Shown: in pieces, positions 35,401-47,094 of the stretch
Position numbering within the stretch: position 1 is the first letter of the stretch
Layout: each line of letters begins with the position of its first letter
Assembly: GCA_016802295.1 (NCBI GenBank)
Contig: JAESIW010000138.1
Coordinates: 1,125,904-1,189,903 of the forward strand
Length of the DNA stretch: 64,000 nt
From: Brachionus rotundiformis
Taxonomy: Eukaryota; Rotifera; Eurotatoria; Ploima; Brachionidae
Direction: 5' to 3'
Notes under the pieces: model-generated
Databases searched by the model: none
Seen by the model: the letters and a program-made list of their open reading frames with translations, nothing else
Told to the model about the DNA's origin: nothing
Translations under genes and position numbers: made by a program

Positions 35401-38400
35401 CAGTAAGTAAAAATTGATCCTGAGTGTTTTGATCTCGGTTTTGTTTGGTGCATGTTTGAGTGATATGATTTTTATATTTTTAGATAATAGATAAGATAAT
35501 TATTTAAAGATAAAAATTTATTTTATTTTTCTTTAAAAAAAATAAACTGAATTATTTAAGACGCATATTATACATTTAAAAAAAGGAAAAAAAAATTTCT
35601 ATAGATAAAATTTTATACATAGATAAATGTGATAAATTTTTGATAAAAAAACAAATTAAAATGAACATTTTTCTTTTCAGCTGAAATAGTCGGTATGGCC
35701 GTGACCGAAGGGGCTGACAATCCGACATTTGGTCAACGAACCAAAAAAGGCATGTTCAGAACAGTGGGACAATTGTACAAAGAACAGTTGTTTAAACTAA
35801 TGTCCACATTGCGCAATACCAATCCGAATTTTGTGCGGTGCATAATTCCAAATCACGAAAAACGAGCGGGCAAAATCGACTCACCACTAGTGCTTGACCA
35901 GCTTAGATGCAATGGTGTCCTCGAAGGCATTCGTATATGCCGCCAGGGCTTCCCAAATCGCATACCCTTCCAAGAATTTCGTCAACGATACGAAATCTTG
36001 TGTCCAAATGTGATACCAAAAGGCTTCATGGACGCCAAATTGGCCTGCGAAAAAATGATCAAAGATCTTGAGCTGGACGAGAACTTGTTCCGTGTAGGAC
36101 AGTCAAAATTGTTCTTTAGAGCGGGTGTTTTGGCTCATCTGGAAGAAGAGCGCGACATGAAGTTGACCGATGTGATAATTCAGCTGCAAGCAGTCTGTCG
36201 CGGTGTTCTTGCCAGAAAAAATTACCAAAGAAAGATCCAACAAGTCAATGCCATGCGCATAATACAGCGCAATGGACGAGCTTTTCTCAAGCTCAAAAAC
36301 TGGCACTGGTGGCGCTTGTTTACCAAGATAAAGCCGCTGTTACAAGTAACTCGTCAAGACGAGGAAATATTCAAAAAAGAGGAGGAAATAAAGAAGTTCA
36401 AAATGGAATATGACAAACAAGTGACTCAGTTCAGGGAGCTGGAAGTAAGATCTGGTAATTTGATGCAGGAAAAGCTTTCGTTGGCCGAGCAATTGCAGCA
36501 AGAAATCGAGGCTCATGCGGAGACCGAAGAGACCAAGAACAGGACTCTGGCGCGCAAACAAGAGCTTGAAGAAATGCTCCAGGACTATGTGGCTAAGCTA
36601 GAGGAGTCCGACTCGCGTATCCAAGAGGTTGCTGTCGAGAAGCGAAAGCTTCAGCAAAACATACAAGATTTGACCGAGCAACTGGAAGAAGAAGAGCAGA
36701 CCAGACAAAAGTATCAGCTGGAAAAGCACCAATTTGAAAACAAGCTTAAGACATTGGAACAAGACTTGGCCATTCAGGCTGAGCTTAGCAGCAAAGTGGC
36801 CAAGGAAAAGAAAAATCTGGAAGACAAATTGAACAATGTGATCAGTTGCCAGGCCGAGGATGGCGAAAAAATAAAGCAGCTGCTTAAACTAAAGGCCAGA
36901 TTTGAGTCACAGATCGCTGATTTGGAAGAGCGACTGAGGAAAGAAACAGAACTGAGACAAAAATTGGAGAGACAACGCAGTCAAATGGAACTCGAGCTGT
37001 CCGAGCTCAGGGACCAATTGAGCGAGAGGAATCAACAGGTGAACGAATTGCAGTGCCAATTGCAAAAGAGAGAACAAGAATTGACTGCTGTGTTTACCAA
37101 GTCGGAAGAAGAGGCCAATCTAAAGAGCAGCATTCAACGAGAGCTCCGCGAACACCAGTCCCAAATGCAGGATCTGAGAGAGGACTTGGATTCGGAACGC
37201 GAGGCCAGGAAAAGAGTTGAGAAAGAAAAACGCGACTTGATGGAAGAGGTCGAGTCGCTACGCAACGAAATCACTGACCAAAATGACACCAGTTCTGTCA
37301 TGCAGGAACAATTTAGGAGACAGAACGACGAAGTGTTTGTCCTAAAGAGAAAATTGGAAGAAGAAAATCAGCTAAAGGAAACTTCCATTCTTGAGCTAAA
37401 GACCAGATTCAATCGGCAAATAGAGGAGCTCAATGTGGAGATAGACAATTTGAGAAAGAATGGCAGCCAATTGTCCAAGCAGAAGCAGTTGCTCGAGGCC
37501 GAGAATGTCGACTTGGCCAACGAGGTGAAAAATTTGAACCAAGTTAAAAATGAATCAGAGCGCAAGAGAAAGCTACTTGAGAGCAATGTGCAGGAGTTGA
37601 ACTACAAAGTGGCCGATGGTGAGCGCTACAAGCAGGAAATGGGCGAAAAGCTGCAAAAGTTACAGAGCGAAAACGAGCAATTCAGAACGTTCAACATCGA
37701 CACTGAGTCGAGGGTTGTCCAAACAGAGAAGAACATAAATGTTCTCAAAAACCAGCTTATGGAAGCCCAGGAGGCCAACCAGGAAGAAATTCGGCAAAAG
37801 TTGTCTCTACAGGCCAAGATAAGGCAGATAGAAGACGAGAACAACCAGCTTAGAGAGGCTTTGGAGGACAAGAACGAGAAGGAAGAAAAGCTGAAGGTGA
37901 GCTTGAAGCAGCTGCAAGACCAGCAGTCCGTGTTCAAGAAGCAGAACGAACAGGACCGGCTGGAGCTGGAACAGGTCGAGGAGCTCAAGCGAAAGTATCT
38001 AAAGGACATTGAGCAGTTGCAGCGTGAGCTCGAAGAGAGCCGCTCGATGACAGACAAATTGGACAAGTCGAAAAAAAAGCTCCAAAACGACTATGCCGAT
38101 TTGAATGTCGAATTGGACAGATTCAAGAACATGTACATACAATTGGAAAAGCAGCAGAAAAACTTTGACAAAAGGCTCATTGAGGAGAAGGGTTTGCGCG
38201 AACAATTGACCATTGAAAAGGAGGCTGTTGAACGCGACTCAAGAGAAAAAGAGACCAGATTGCTGCAGCTTCAGCGCGAGAGCGATGAACGCAATGAGCT
38301 GCTAGCCGAAATGGAAAAGAAGTACAAGCAATTGAAGCTGGCCTATGACGACACGCTGTCGCACAAGGACGACGTGGGCAAGAATGTCCACGAGCTCGAG

Positions 38401-41400
38401 AAGTCCAAGCGGCAACTAGAGACACAGCTCGAGGAGCAGCGCTTGCACATTGAAGAGCTAGAGGACGAGCTGCAGGCCGCCGAGGACGCCAAGCTCAGGC
38501 TTGAGGTCAACCAGCAGGCCATCAAGGCTCAGCTGGAAAAAAAACTACAAGAATCGTCCGACTTGTCCGAGGAAAAGTTCAAGTCGCTGATGAAGACCAT
38601 ACGCGACTTGGAGTCGGACTTGGAGGACGAGCGCAAGCAGCGCACTGTGGCCACCAGTGCCAAGAAAAAATTCGAAATGGACATGAACGACTTGAGAAAT
38701 CAGCTGGACGAGTCGAATAGAATGAAAGAGGAGCAGTTCAAGCAGATTAAGAAGCTGAGCCAGAGCATAAAGGAGGTGAGCCGCGAGTGCGACGAGTTGC
38801 GATTGGCCAGAGACGAAACACTTGCCAATGGCAAAGAGTGGGAGAAAAAGATGAAGGCATATGACTTGCAGGTTGTGCAATTGCAGGAGGAGAAGGACCT
38901 GGCAGAGAGGCTGAGAAAGCAGGCTATGGCCGAGCGCGACGAGTTGCAGCACGAGTTTGACACTATGGTGAGTGGAAAGAACGCTTTTGCCGAGGAGAAG
39001 CGGCGCATGGAGGCCAAATTGGCCGAGCTGGAGGAAGAGCTCGAAGAGGAGCAAAACAACTCGGAACAAATGAACGAAAAGGTGAAAAAAATGCAAACCG
39101 ATTTGGAAAAGATGAGCACAGACTTGTTGAGCGAAAAGTCAAATGCGTCAAGAGCTGAAAATGCCAAGCTTTTGGTCGAAAGACAGAATAGGGAATTAAA
39201 AGACAAAATAATTGAGCTTGAGGAAACGGCCAAGGGACGTTCCAAGGCAGTCATATCTAGCCTTGAGCAAAAGATAGCCGCTGTTGAAGAACAACTGCAT
39301 TCGGAGGCTGCCGACAAGCACAAAATAACCCGTGAATTCAAAAAAGCTGATAAAAGAATCAAAGACTTGTTGGTACAGATTGACGAAGAGAGAAGACACA
39401 CTGACAGCTACAAGGAACAGGTATTCATTTTTGTCTAATTGACTCACCTTTTTCTGTTCTAATTTAGTTACTTAATTAGTTAAGCATTAAAATTCTAAAT
39501 TTATAGATAATAAACACAAAAATAGCATTTTAATTGGCAAAAACAATCATACTAATCTTGTTTTTATTTCTTTATTTTTATGGTAACAAAAGAAAATAAT
39601 TGATATATTTACTTTTATTGATGATATTAAAAAATACAAAAAAAAGAAAATTTTTGGCTCTCCAAGTGCATAGGACATGTTGAAGTTCATGATAAAAAAT
39701 TATTTTAAAAATAAATAAAAATAGGTTTTTAAATATTTTTAAATAGAAAAAAAATTTATTCCAGAATCACATTATACAAAGTAAACACAAGTTACACAAC
39801 GTTAAGCTTAATTTTTTATGTCTGCAAATATCTGCAACAAGTTCACACTTTGCTAAGGTTTAACAAGATTTGTTAGACAAAAATCTTTCTCTGCATTAAA
39901 TTTTTCAATTAAAAAAACTCAAAAATATTTAAAAAAATTTGATCATGATCATTAAATTTTTATCATAAACTTCAATATTTCCAAGTATAGTGGTATTAGT
40001 AGTAAATAATACTGCGACCCTATTGGATTAAGCTTCTTAGAAGTTATGGCAGTAAATTAGACTGTTTCTTGAGCCATTTGTCCAGGTTAATTTGAAGTTA
40101 ATTATTGATTCGGAATTGACCATGTACTGAGGTAGATTATTCCAGACATTAACTACTCGATTTGTTAAGAAATGATATCGTTGCTTGCAACTTTTCAGAT
40201 CTTCTCTTGGCTATACATTTGTCATGCCTTCTTAAGCTATACGTTTGGCTTTGAGAATAATTAATACCATTTTCAAAATTGATAATTTCATATCCGTTAA
40301 TAATTTTAAAAAGTCGGATCAAGTCTCCTGTCATCCTTCTAACTTTGAGATTAGTTAACTTTAGCGTTTCAAGTCTTTTCGAGTAGTCAAATTTTCCAAG
40401 TGAAGGGATTATTTTTTTCACTCTTCTTTGTACTTTTTCGATTTCAGAAATGTCCTTTTCAAGAAATTGACACCATGAACTTATGACAAATTCACTTCAG
40501 GTCACTTTGAAAAATTTTCTTCGTAGTAGAACAAGAAATTTAGTATCAACTTACTTAAAAAAAAATCAAAGTCTTTGTAAATTTATGTGAGACTTTTTGC
40601 CAAACTTTGGAAAAATAAATTAAATGATGAAGTTTAAATTCATTAATGGAAATTGGTATTCTTGTAAAAAAGTGCAAAATAAAAAAAAAGGGAAAAAATT
40701 TTCAAGGATACTTGGTCAAAAATATATTTTTTTTGACACGTAAAAAAACTCACTTTATAAAGAGATAAGTTTAAGTGAGCAGTTTTGAATGTGAAATCGA
40801 CTGGTCTAAAAGATAAAATCACTCAATTATTTACGAAAAGTTATATTTTAATTTCTTTCTTATTATTAACTTATTATCTTGTTTTAATAAAGATTTAATT
40901 TTTGTTTATTAATAAAGGTTGAAAAATTACAATCTAAACTAAAAACAAATAAACGAATAATAGAAGAAAACGAGGAAGAGATAACACAGTTGAAGGGTCG
41001 ATATCGAAAAGCAACACGTGATATCGATGATCTAAGCGAACAAAATGATAAATTAAAGCTAGAAATAAATACACTACGAACCAGGCCAAGGTAAATTAAA
41101 GCCATTAATAAAAGCCCAAATCTTTAACCAAACCTTACCAACACTAAAGTCCACTTTTAGATTTATTAGATAATTCTAATCTTTTTTTTTTATTTTTAAT
41201 CTTGTAAAGTAGTAAATTAACGTAAGTAATTGTAGAATTAAAAACTGATTTATTTATATGATTTTGTTTTCAATTAATTATTAATAAAAGATTATTATTT
41301 TTTATTATTTTTATTAGTATTATTTTGTTTTTAAATAAAAAAATTATTATTTTTTTAATTTTAATACAATTAGTTAAAGTGGTGCATGTTTTAGATTAAT

Positions 41401-41689
41401 GTAACAATAATTTTAATTGCTATTAGAAAATGATTTACTAATTTAAAATTAAAATTTGGAATCTATTTTCAGAACTTCGTCAATGTTTTCGAGCAAAGTT
41501 CGACAGTCAAGCGGAATAGCAAAGATATTGAGTGAGACCCAGGATTTGGAGGATGACGACTTGGACAACACATTTACCAGTCATCACAACGCTGGTAATG
41601 GTGGTGGCTTGTCATTAAATTCAGGCGCGAACGGCTCCCATAGCTCACTTAGCACAATAAGCAGCAACAAAGAGTCACCAACATCCTAA
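32497..41689 (+). CDS. zip: Non-muscle myosin II heavy chain
   Basis: Constitutive exons: 32497-32940, 32998-33291, 33639-33731, 34116-35241, 35681-39420, 40918-41090 and 41473-41689, about 2028 residues. Two further in-frame exons (33381-33479 and 35346-35402) are listed separately. Myosin II forms bipolar filaments that contract actin at the cortex and cytokinetic ring. The motor shows the SH3-like start (ADWTAKKYVWVP), P-loop GESGAGKTEN, switch 1 NDNSSRFGKF, switch 2 DIAGFEIF, and SH1/SH2 LDQLRCNGVLEGIRICRQGF. Two IQ motifs (IIQLQAVCRGVLARKNY; IIQRNGRAFLKLKNW) precede the rod, nearly all in one 3.7-kb exon. The tail ends with a Ser-rich non-helical piece containing DLEDDDLDNTF, a likely CK2/PKC-type target region. 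Sequence is nearer to Drosophila zipper and vertebrate MYH9/10 than to muscle myosin. ATG 32548 is an alternative start. Confidence 0.96.
33381..33479 (+). other. Candidate cassette exon at myosin loop 1 (33 codons)
   Basis: Bounded by AG (33379-33380) and GT (33480-33481), 99 bases, phase 0 on both sides and free of stops, encoding a Ser-rich peptide (LNVSTISHSASSSGLFYTDG and so on). It falls between TGHLKDA and GELEAQLL, which is loop 1 over the nucleotide pocket and the position of the vertebrate NMHC-IIB B1 insert. Skipping it leaves the frame intact. Confidence 0.6.
33981..34050. repeat. 20-bp tandem repeat in myosin intron
   Basis: Three full copies and part of a fourth of a 20-base unit beginning TTAATAATAGATAA, starting at 33981, 34001 and 34021. 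Located in the intron before the exon at 34116. Confidence 0.75.
35346..35402 (+). other. Candidate cassette exon before myosin loop 2 (19 codons)
   Basis: 57 bases between an AG acceptor (35344-35345) and a strong GTAAGT donor at 35403, phase 1 on both sides and open, encoding a peptide that reads VIVWGIVPRRVTRSIVPDY before the shared junction codon. It would be inserted between IWKD and EIVGMAV, just before actin-binding loop 2, near the vertebrate B2 insert. The surrounding bases are less A+T rich than the rest of the intron. Confidence 0.55.
40040..40470 (-). mobile_element. Degenerate non-LTR retrotransposon (LINE) fragment
   Basis: In the last large myosin intron, on the opposite strand. 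The minus strand encodes KKIIPSLGKFDYSKRLETLK, LTNLKVRRMTGDLIRLFKII and NGYEIINF, the familiar C-terminal tail after the reverse transcriptase of CR1/Jockey-like LINEs. Just downstream the frame shifts by one and continues as FLTNRVVNVWNNLPQYMVNS, also typical. No intact enzyme domain is present, so this is a dead 5'-truncated copy. Family assignment is by memory of the motif pattern. Confidence 0.65.
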
Positions 41690-42445
41690 TTTGAAAATAA
41701 CCAATTTTTTTAACCTGAGAATGACTTAGTATTTGCCACAAAACGATTCCTAGCAACATCAATTTTTTTAGTCAAACAACCAACTGTCCAGTCATTTTTA
41801 ATGTATCTTCTTATTTTAGCTATGTCTTAAATCGGACAGTTTTAAGTTTTCAACATAGAAAAATCGATTTTATTTTTATTAATTAAAAAAAAAAGACAAT
41901 TTTTTTTGTTATGGCCAGCTATTTTTAAAACCTGCATTTTAATAAATTTGAGAACGAAAACAAACTACTAAAACAGAAAATTTATAACAAAAAAAATAAG
42001 AATTAATTTTTTACTATATGACTTTTTTATTTTTAAAAATTATTAATCATCATTTAAAATTTACTTAAAACTTTATTCAAATTTTCATCTTGAAAAAAAT
42101 TTCAAAATCATTATATAAATTTAGTTTTATTAATTAAAAAATTTAATAAATATTTAAAAAAAAAATTAATTATCTTGGCAAAAATTCCGCTCTTCCAAAT
42201 ACATTTAAAAAAATGCTAAATGACAATTTCTCAATTATTAATATTTTATTAATTAAATGCAATATTAAATTTACTTAATGCCAGCATTATTTAATATTTT
42301 CTTATAAATTAGAAAGTAAAATAAAAATCATAATAGCACGTTTAGAGTCTTGAATAGTTTATGCAATAATTTATTTTTTATTATGTAATTTAGCGCTTAA
42401 ATTCAAAATGGTACAAAGAAAAGAATACCAAACTTATTTTTTTTA
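41690..42445. other. Intergenic region myosin/CRY-DASH
   Basis: About 750 bases of A+T-rich DNA holding the myosin 3' untranslated region and the CRY-DASH promoter. No further features seen. Confidence 0.4.
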
Positions 42446-44067
42446 ATGATTTTATTTAAATTAAGAAATAAACTAATTAAAAACAGCCTTCGAACATACG
42501 TGCGAACAATGTCTGATTCTCAAAAGCAAAAGCTTGGCATCTTATGGTTCAGAAATGACCTACGTGTAAATGATAACTTGGCATTGGACAAGACTATTCA
42601 TTTAATAAAAGAAAAAAAATAGACATGGTCTTGCCTATCTATTGTTTTGATAAGCTTTTGTTTGAGGGTAGATCTCGTGAAGCTCAACTTCCCAAATTGG
42701 GACCATTCAGGCGCAATTTTTTAATCGAAAGCGTTGAAAACTTAAAACAAAATTTAGATAAACAACTCAACACCTGTCTTCATTTACTTTATGGTGAACA
42801 AGACACCGAGATAAAGAAATTAATAGAAAAAATTCTCGCTGAAAATCAAGCTATTCATATTGAGTACTTGATAACAAGCAAAGAGGTGCCGTCAGACGAA
42901 GTCAATCTAGAAAACGAGATAAAAAAATACTTGGACCCGAAAAAAATAAAAAATATTTTTCTTTGGGACAATTTAATGATCCATCCTGATGATTTGCCAT
43001 TCGGACATTTTACCAAAACACCAGACATGTTCACCCAATTTAGAAAAAGTGTTGAAATTAAAGAATCGAATTATAATGTGAGAAAAAGTGTACAACTACC
43101 ATCAAATTTTAGTCTTCCGACATTTAAATTAAGTGAAGATGTTGGTCAGGTTTATCCCAAAAAGGCCGAGATAAAAGAATTGCCAAAATCAGCTATCTTT
43201 GGGATGAATGGTGGCGAAGATCAAGCTGAACTTAGAATGCAGAATTATTTTTTCAATTCAGATGGTTTACTAAAATATAAACAAACCAGAAATGGTCTCG
43301 TCGGAACAGAGTACTCATCCAAATTGTCCATGTGGTTGGCTCTTGGTTGCATCAGTTCTAGATATTTATATTGGAAAGTAAAAGAACTTGAGTCAACCAA
43401 AGGTTCAAACGAGTCAACAAAGTGTCTTGTATTTGAGCTTTTATGGAGAGATTTTTTCAAATACCATTCATTGAAATACGGTAAGAGAATATTTTTCTTA
43501 AATGGGTGCAACATGAACACTTCTGGTAACAACATGAAATGGAAAAGAGATCAACGTTTGTTTGAAAAATGGATTAATGGCGAGACTGGGTACCCGTTTG
43601 TTGATGCCAATATGAAAGAGCTTAAGGAGACTGGATGGATGTCGAATCGAGGTAGACAAAATGTCGCAAGCTTTTTGACCAAAGACTTGGAAATCGACTG
43701 GAGATATGGAGCTGAATATTTTGAGACAATGCTAATAGACTATGATTGCACTTCAAATTGGGGCAATTGGCAATATGTGGCTGGAGTAGGCACCGATCCG
43801 AGGGCCGATCGGTATTTTAATGTAATCAAACAAGCCTATGATTATGATGAAAATGGAGAATTTGTCAAGCTATGGATACCTCAATTGGAAAAAGTTTCCA
43901 CTGGGTTTGTTCATTGTCCATTTAGAATGAGCTTGATTGAGCAAAAAAGTTTTAATTGTATCCTAAATAAAGACTATCCATTGCCTATCGTGGAAATGAA
44001 GCATAAATGGAACCCGTATTCAAATAAGGTGAACAGATTTGCTGCAAGGCAAAAAAGAGCCAAATAA
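42446..44067 (+). CDS. DASH-type cryptochrome/photolyase with one frameshift
   Basis: Two abutting frames together encode about 540 residues. The first (42446-42622) starts MILFKLRNKLIKNSLRTYVR and contains GILWFRNDLRVNDNLALDK; it hits TAG at 42620 right after a run of eight A (42612-42619). The second runs from about 42623 to 44067 as DMVLPIYCFDKLLFEGRS onward. One extra A in the run would join them exactly at the family's VLP(V/I)YCFD block. Later blocks are diagnostic of CRY-DASH: GPFRRNFLIESVENL, ALGCISSRYLYW, ELLWRDFFKYHSLKYGKRIF, MSNRGRQNVASFLTKDLEID, NWGNWQYVAGVGTDPRADRY and IKQAYDYDENGEFVKLWIP. These flavoproteins repair cyclobutane dimers, mainly in single-stranded DNA. The basic, acid-free N-terminus looks like a mitochondrial presequence. 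A sequencing slip in the homopolymer is the simplest cause; a real disabling mutation or start at ATG 42625 are alternatives. Confidence 0.9.
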
Positions 44068-45329
44068 GCGTTATTTAGTTAAAAAAAATTTTTTTTTTCA
44101 ATTTATCTATAATTTTTAAATAAAAATTTTTTTTTACCAAAGAAATAAATATAGATAGCTTTATTTATTTTTATAAACTGTTTGACATAATTTGAAAAAT
44201 TTTTAAAAAAATTTTTTAGTTTATTAAAATTAAATTTAGTAGTTAATCAGTCATTACTTATTTTAAAATCAAAAACAATCAAATAAAAAAGTTAGATGAA
44301 ATTTAATCTTTATCTTAATTTTGTAGATCAAATTTTTAAGAATATTTAAATAAAAATACAACTCATACTAATTATCTACATTTTTTTACATAGAGAATTT
44401 AAATTTTTTACATAAAATTTGATACGTGATGGTTATAAAAATTTATTAATTTAATAAAATGTTATTATCAAAATCTTGAAAATCTGAGACACGGTTTTGT
44501 GAATGAAATTGGTACAAAAGAACAGAAAAAAATTTAAACAGCTAAAAACAAATTATGTTCTTGAGCTTAGAGATTTTGTGCTAAAAATTGATGAAACTAT
44601 CAATGCTGCACCATGTTGCATTTTCAGAATCAACTTTTAACTTTCGGGAAAAGAATTATAAGGTTTTTTAACATTTTTTTCTGTCATTTTATACCAGATT
44701 TCACCAAAATTATAAATTTAAACAATATTTTTTATCATTTAAAATATCATGCTTTCATGTTTGATACGCAATTTTGCCAAAAATTGCTTTTTGCTCAAAT
44801 TAATATTAATAATTAATATAAATTAATAAAGTCCCATATTAAAAATTCGCAAAAGACGATTTAAGTGACTTGGTAATGTATTCAGAATGCCAACAGACAA
44901 AACTCCTAGAGTTTTATTATTTTGGACACTGTAAGACCAAAGATGACCTGGAGGAGAACAGTTGAAAGAGATTAGCAAGCAAAGTTGTCGCTAAGGACGG
45001 GTAAATTGTGTGAACGCCTTATGCTCCATTGGCAATGGAAGATAGAAGTATCTTTATCACTATCCACTTTCTGTATTCATGGCATGTCCAAGCTGAATAA
45101 CATTTGACCTAAAAAGAATCCTCTTTTTTTAAGCATTATTTAATTTTCTAAAATTTTAATTATTTAATCAACCAAAAAAAGTCTAAAACAATCTATTTTA
45201 ATATTTTTATTTAATTTATAGTTTTTAAATGGCTTTAAAAATAACTTTATACACATTTGTTTATATAAAAATAGCTAACAACATGAACATATGATAAACT
45301 TTATAGATAAAAATAAATAGATAGATAAG
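44068..45329. other. Convergent intergenic region
   Basis: 1.26 kb between the 3' ends of CRY-DASH and the MATH-BTB gene. Mostly A+T-rich; the only notable content is the possible LINE relic at 44860-45080. Confidence 0.4.
44860..45080 (+). mobile_element. Possible LINE 3'-end relic
   Basis: A less A+T-rich patch whose plus-strand translation includes TWRRTVERD followed by a stop and QAKLSLRTG, then ERLMLHWQWKI. This resembles the C-terminal tail of some LINE reverse transcriptases (RPxxTWRRTxExxL...). Stops interrupt it, so any copy is dead. The match is short and could be chance. Confidence 0.3.
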
Positions 45330-46679
45330 TTAATTTTTGTTGAGAGATGAGCTTGAGAGGGCCGTGAACGAGGACGAAGAGCACGATACAGAGGGCATAG
45401 AGGAATTAAGAGAAAACGAGCCGTTCTGGGACATATTTGGCATTTTGCGCGATATATCACCAAACGTGTTCTCGAACAGCTCTCTGTACTTCCTTTTAGC
45501 TTGCTTGTACGAATTTGTCTTTACTATTTTCTCATAGTTCTCTTGGATAAAGCCATGCACCTTTAGATTAAGCTCATAGTCGTTGTTTACCACACAAAAT
45601 ATCAAATGGTCACAACAGTTTTGAATGCTTAGCTCTTTGATGAGATGATCTCGGGCCAAATTGGTCAAACCGTGCACTTTGTACTCCTTGGATATTTCGT
45701 ATATGTCCTTGGCAAATGAGTCCATGCTATCCAAATAGCCTGTGTACATGTATTTAATTAGGTACTCGATTACTTTTGGACTTCGGTCTGTTTCGATGAA
45801 TAGAAAGTCGGTGCAGGGCTGAGCGTCTGTACAATTGGAGCAGTTGCACTCGCTCGACGAGCCCGGCTTGGCCGACGAGCTGGCTGATGTGGACGGCATC
45901 GATTTGACCAAATTTGTTTTCAACAAGTCCCTGAACTTGCCCGATCGGCTCGCTAGCACAAATTTATGAGCCTTGATCTCGATAGATTCGTCGTAGTCAG
46001 CCAAAAAGTTGTCACAACAGCTACACGACCATTTTAACTCAATGTCCGGCTCTTGTTGCCCCTTTAGCCTCTTGACACGCGGCATATTCACCAGCTGCAT
46101 TTGCATCTCGGCGCACATCTGGCGCTTTTTGTACACCTTAATGACAATGTCGTACAAATTCTTGCTCTCGTACAGCTCGTTTAAGTTTTCTTTGAATAGA
46201 AGCAGATCGTAGTTGGTCCAAGTGAGACTAGATGGTAGATTGGAGCTTTCGAATTCAACTCGAGTGAATATCTTGAGCATTCCGTTGCACAGAAGCTCGT
46301 CTTTTTGGTCCTTGATGTCCTGAATTTTGAGAAATTGCTTGTAGCCAAAGTCGATGAACGTTTGGTACTGGTGGTCGCCAGTGTCGCGGCAGTACACTCG
46401 CTCGTTTTTGTTGTTCAGCAGCGAGAGCTCTACTTTGGCATTGAGCGAGTCCGGGTCCTCGGAAACGTACTTGATGAATAGAGATATGTAGCCGTGGCTG
46501 GACTGGTCGCCCAGGCCCTCCGGGTACAGGTTGAGCACCCAGCGCGTATTTTTGTACGCAAACACAGGACTTGTCAGCAGTGGGTACACGTGTTCGCCTG
46601 TGTGCGTACCGCTGTTTATCTTATCTATGTATTGTGTAAATTTTTCAACACACCAAACATAGTCAATCAAGTGATACAT
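45330..46679 (-). CDS. MATH-BTB (SPOP-like) adaptor protein
   Basis: A single-exon frame of 449 residues on the minus strand. Residues about 5-145 form a MATH domain (VWCVEKFTQYIDKINSG, SPVFAYKNTRWVLNLYPEG, GYISLFIKYV, VELSLLNNKNERV, FGYKQFLKIQDI), the substrate-binding fold of SPOP-type proteins. From about 170 a BTB domain begins (LYDIVIKVYKKR) but is split by two insertions: residues about 185-225, with a CSCCDNF cysteine cluster, and a Ser-rich one with ECNCSNCTDAQPC. It continues as EIKAHKFVLASRSGKFRDLL and KVIEYLIKYMYTGYLDSM, then a short BACK-like helix region. SPOP-type proteins link substrates to cullin 3. The C-terminus is Ser-rich, without a clear nuclear signal. Cullin-3 function is inferred from the domain pair only. 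Confidence 0.88.
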   Translation of the reverse strand: MYHLIDYVWCVEKFTQYIDKINSGTHTGEHVYPLLTSPVFAYKNTRWVLNLYPEGLGDQSSHGYISLFIKYVSEDPDSLNAKVELSLLNNKNERVYCRDTGDHQYQTFIDFGYKQFLKIQDIKDQKDELLCNGMLKIFTRVEFESSNLPSSLTWTNYDLLLFKENLNELYESKNLYDIVIKVYKKRQMCAEMQMQLVNMPRVKRLKGQQEPDIELKWSCSCCDNFLADYDESIEIKAHKFVLASRSGKFRDLLKTNLVKSMPSTSASSSAKPGSSSECNCSNCTDAQPCTDFLFIETDRSPKVIEYLIKYMYTGYLDSMDSFAKDIYEISKEYKVHGLTNLARDHLIKELSIQNCCDHLIFCVVNNDYELNLKVHGFIQENYEKIVKTNSYKQAKRKYRELFENTFGDISRKMPNMSQNGSFSLNSSMPSVSCSSSSFTALSSSSLNKN

Positions 46680-47070
46680 TTAAACTTGTATTTTAAAAGC
46701 TTTAAAACTAATTAACTTTTATCTATGAAAATAAATTAACTATTAGACAGCTTGAAGAAAAGATTAAAAAATAATTGAAAACCTAAGCGCATGGACAACC
46801 GCAACAACAACCATGTTATTTGTCAATTTTGATTATTAACTAAATTAGTGTGTATATGAAAATTATCTTTAATTATTTCATATTTTATTATTTCTTTCAA
46901 GAATAAATAATATATTTTATTTTTTATTTTGGTTTCCAAATTTGAAATAATTCCATTGAGTAGTTAATTATGAAATAAAAAACCTTGATTAATAAGAAAT
47001 TTATTATATTTTATTTTTCACTGTGACAATACAATACTCTTCATTAAATAAAAGCGATAAAAACAAAAAT

Positions 47071-47094
47071 ACACACACATACACACACACAAAC
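47071..47094. repeat. (CA)n microsatellite
   Basis: ACACACACAT followed by ACACACACACAAAC; short, imperfect. Confidence 0.85.

Noticed and set aside
38545..39401. Long minus-strand open frames (183 and 233 codons) opposite the myosin rod
   Set aside because: They are the antisense of Glu/Lys/Leu-rich coiled-coil codons, give Ser/Leu/Cys-rich translations and have no family features.
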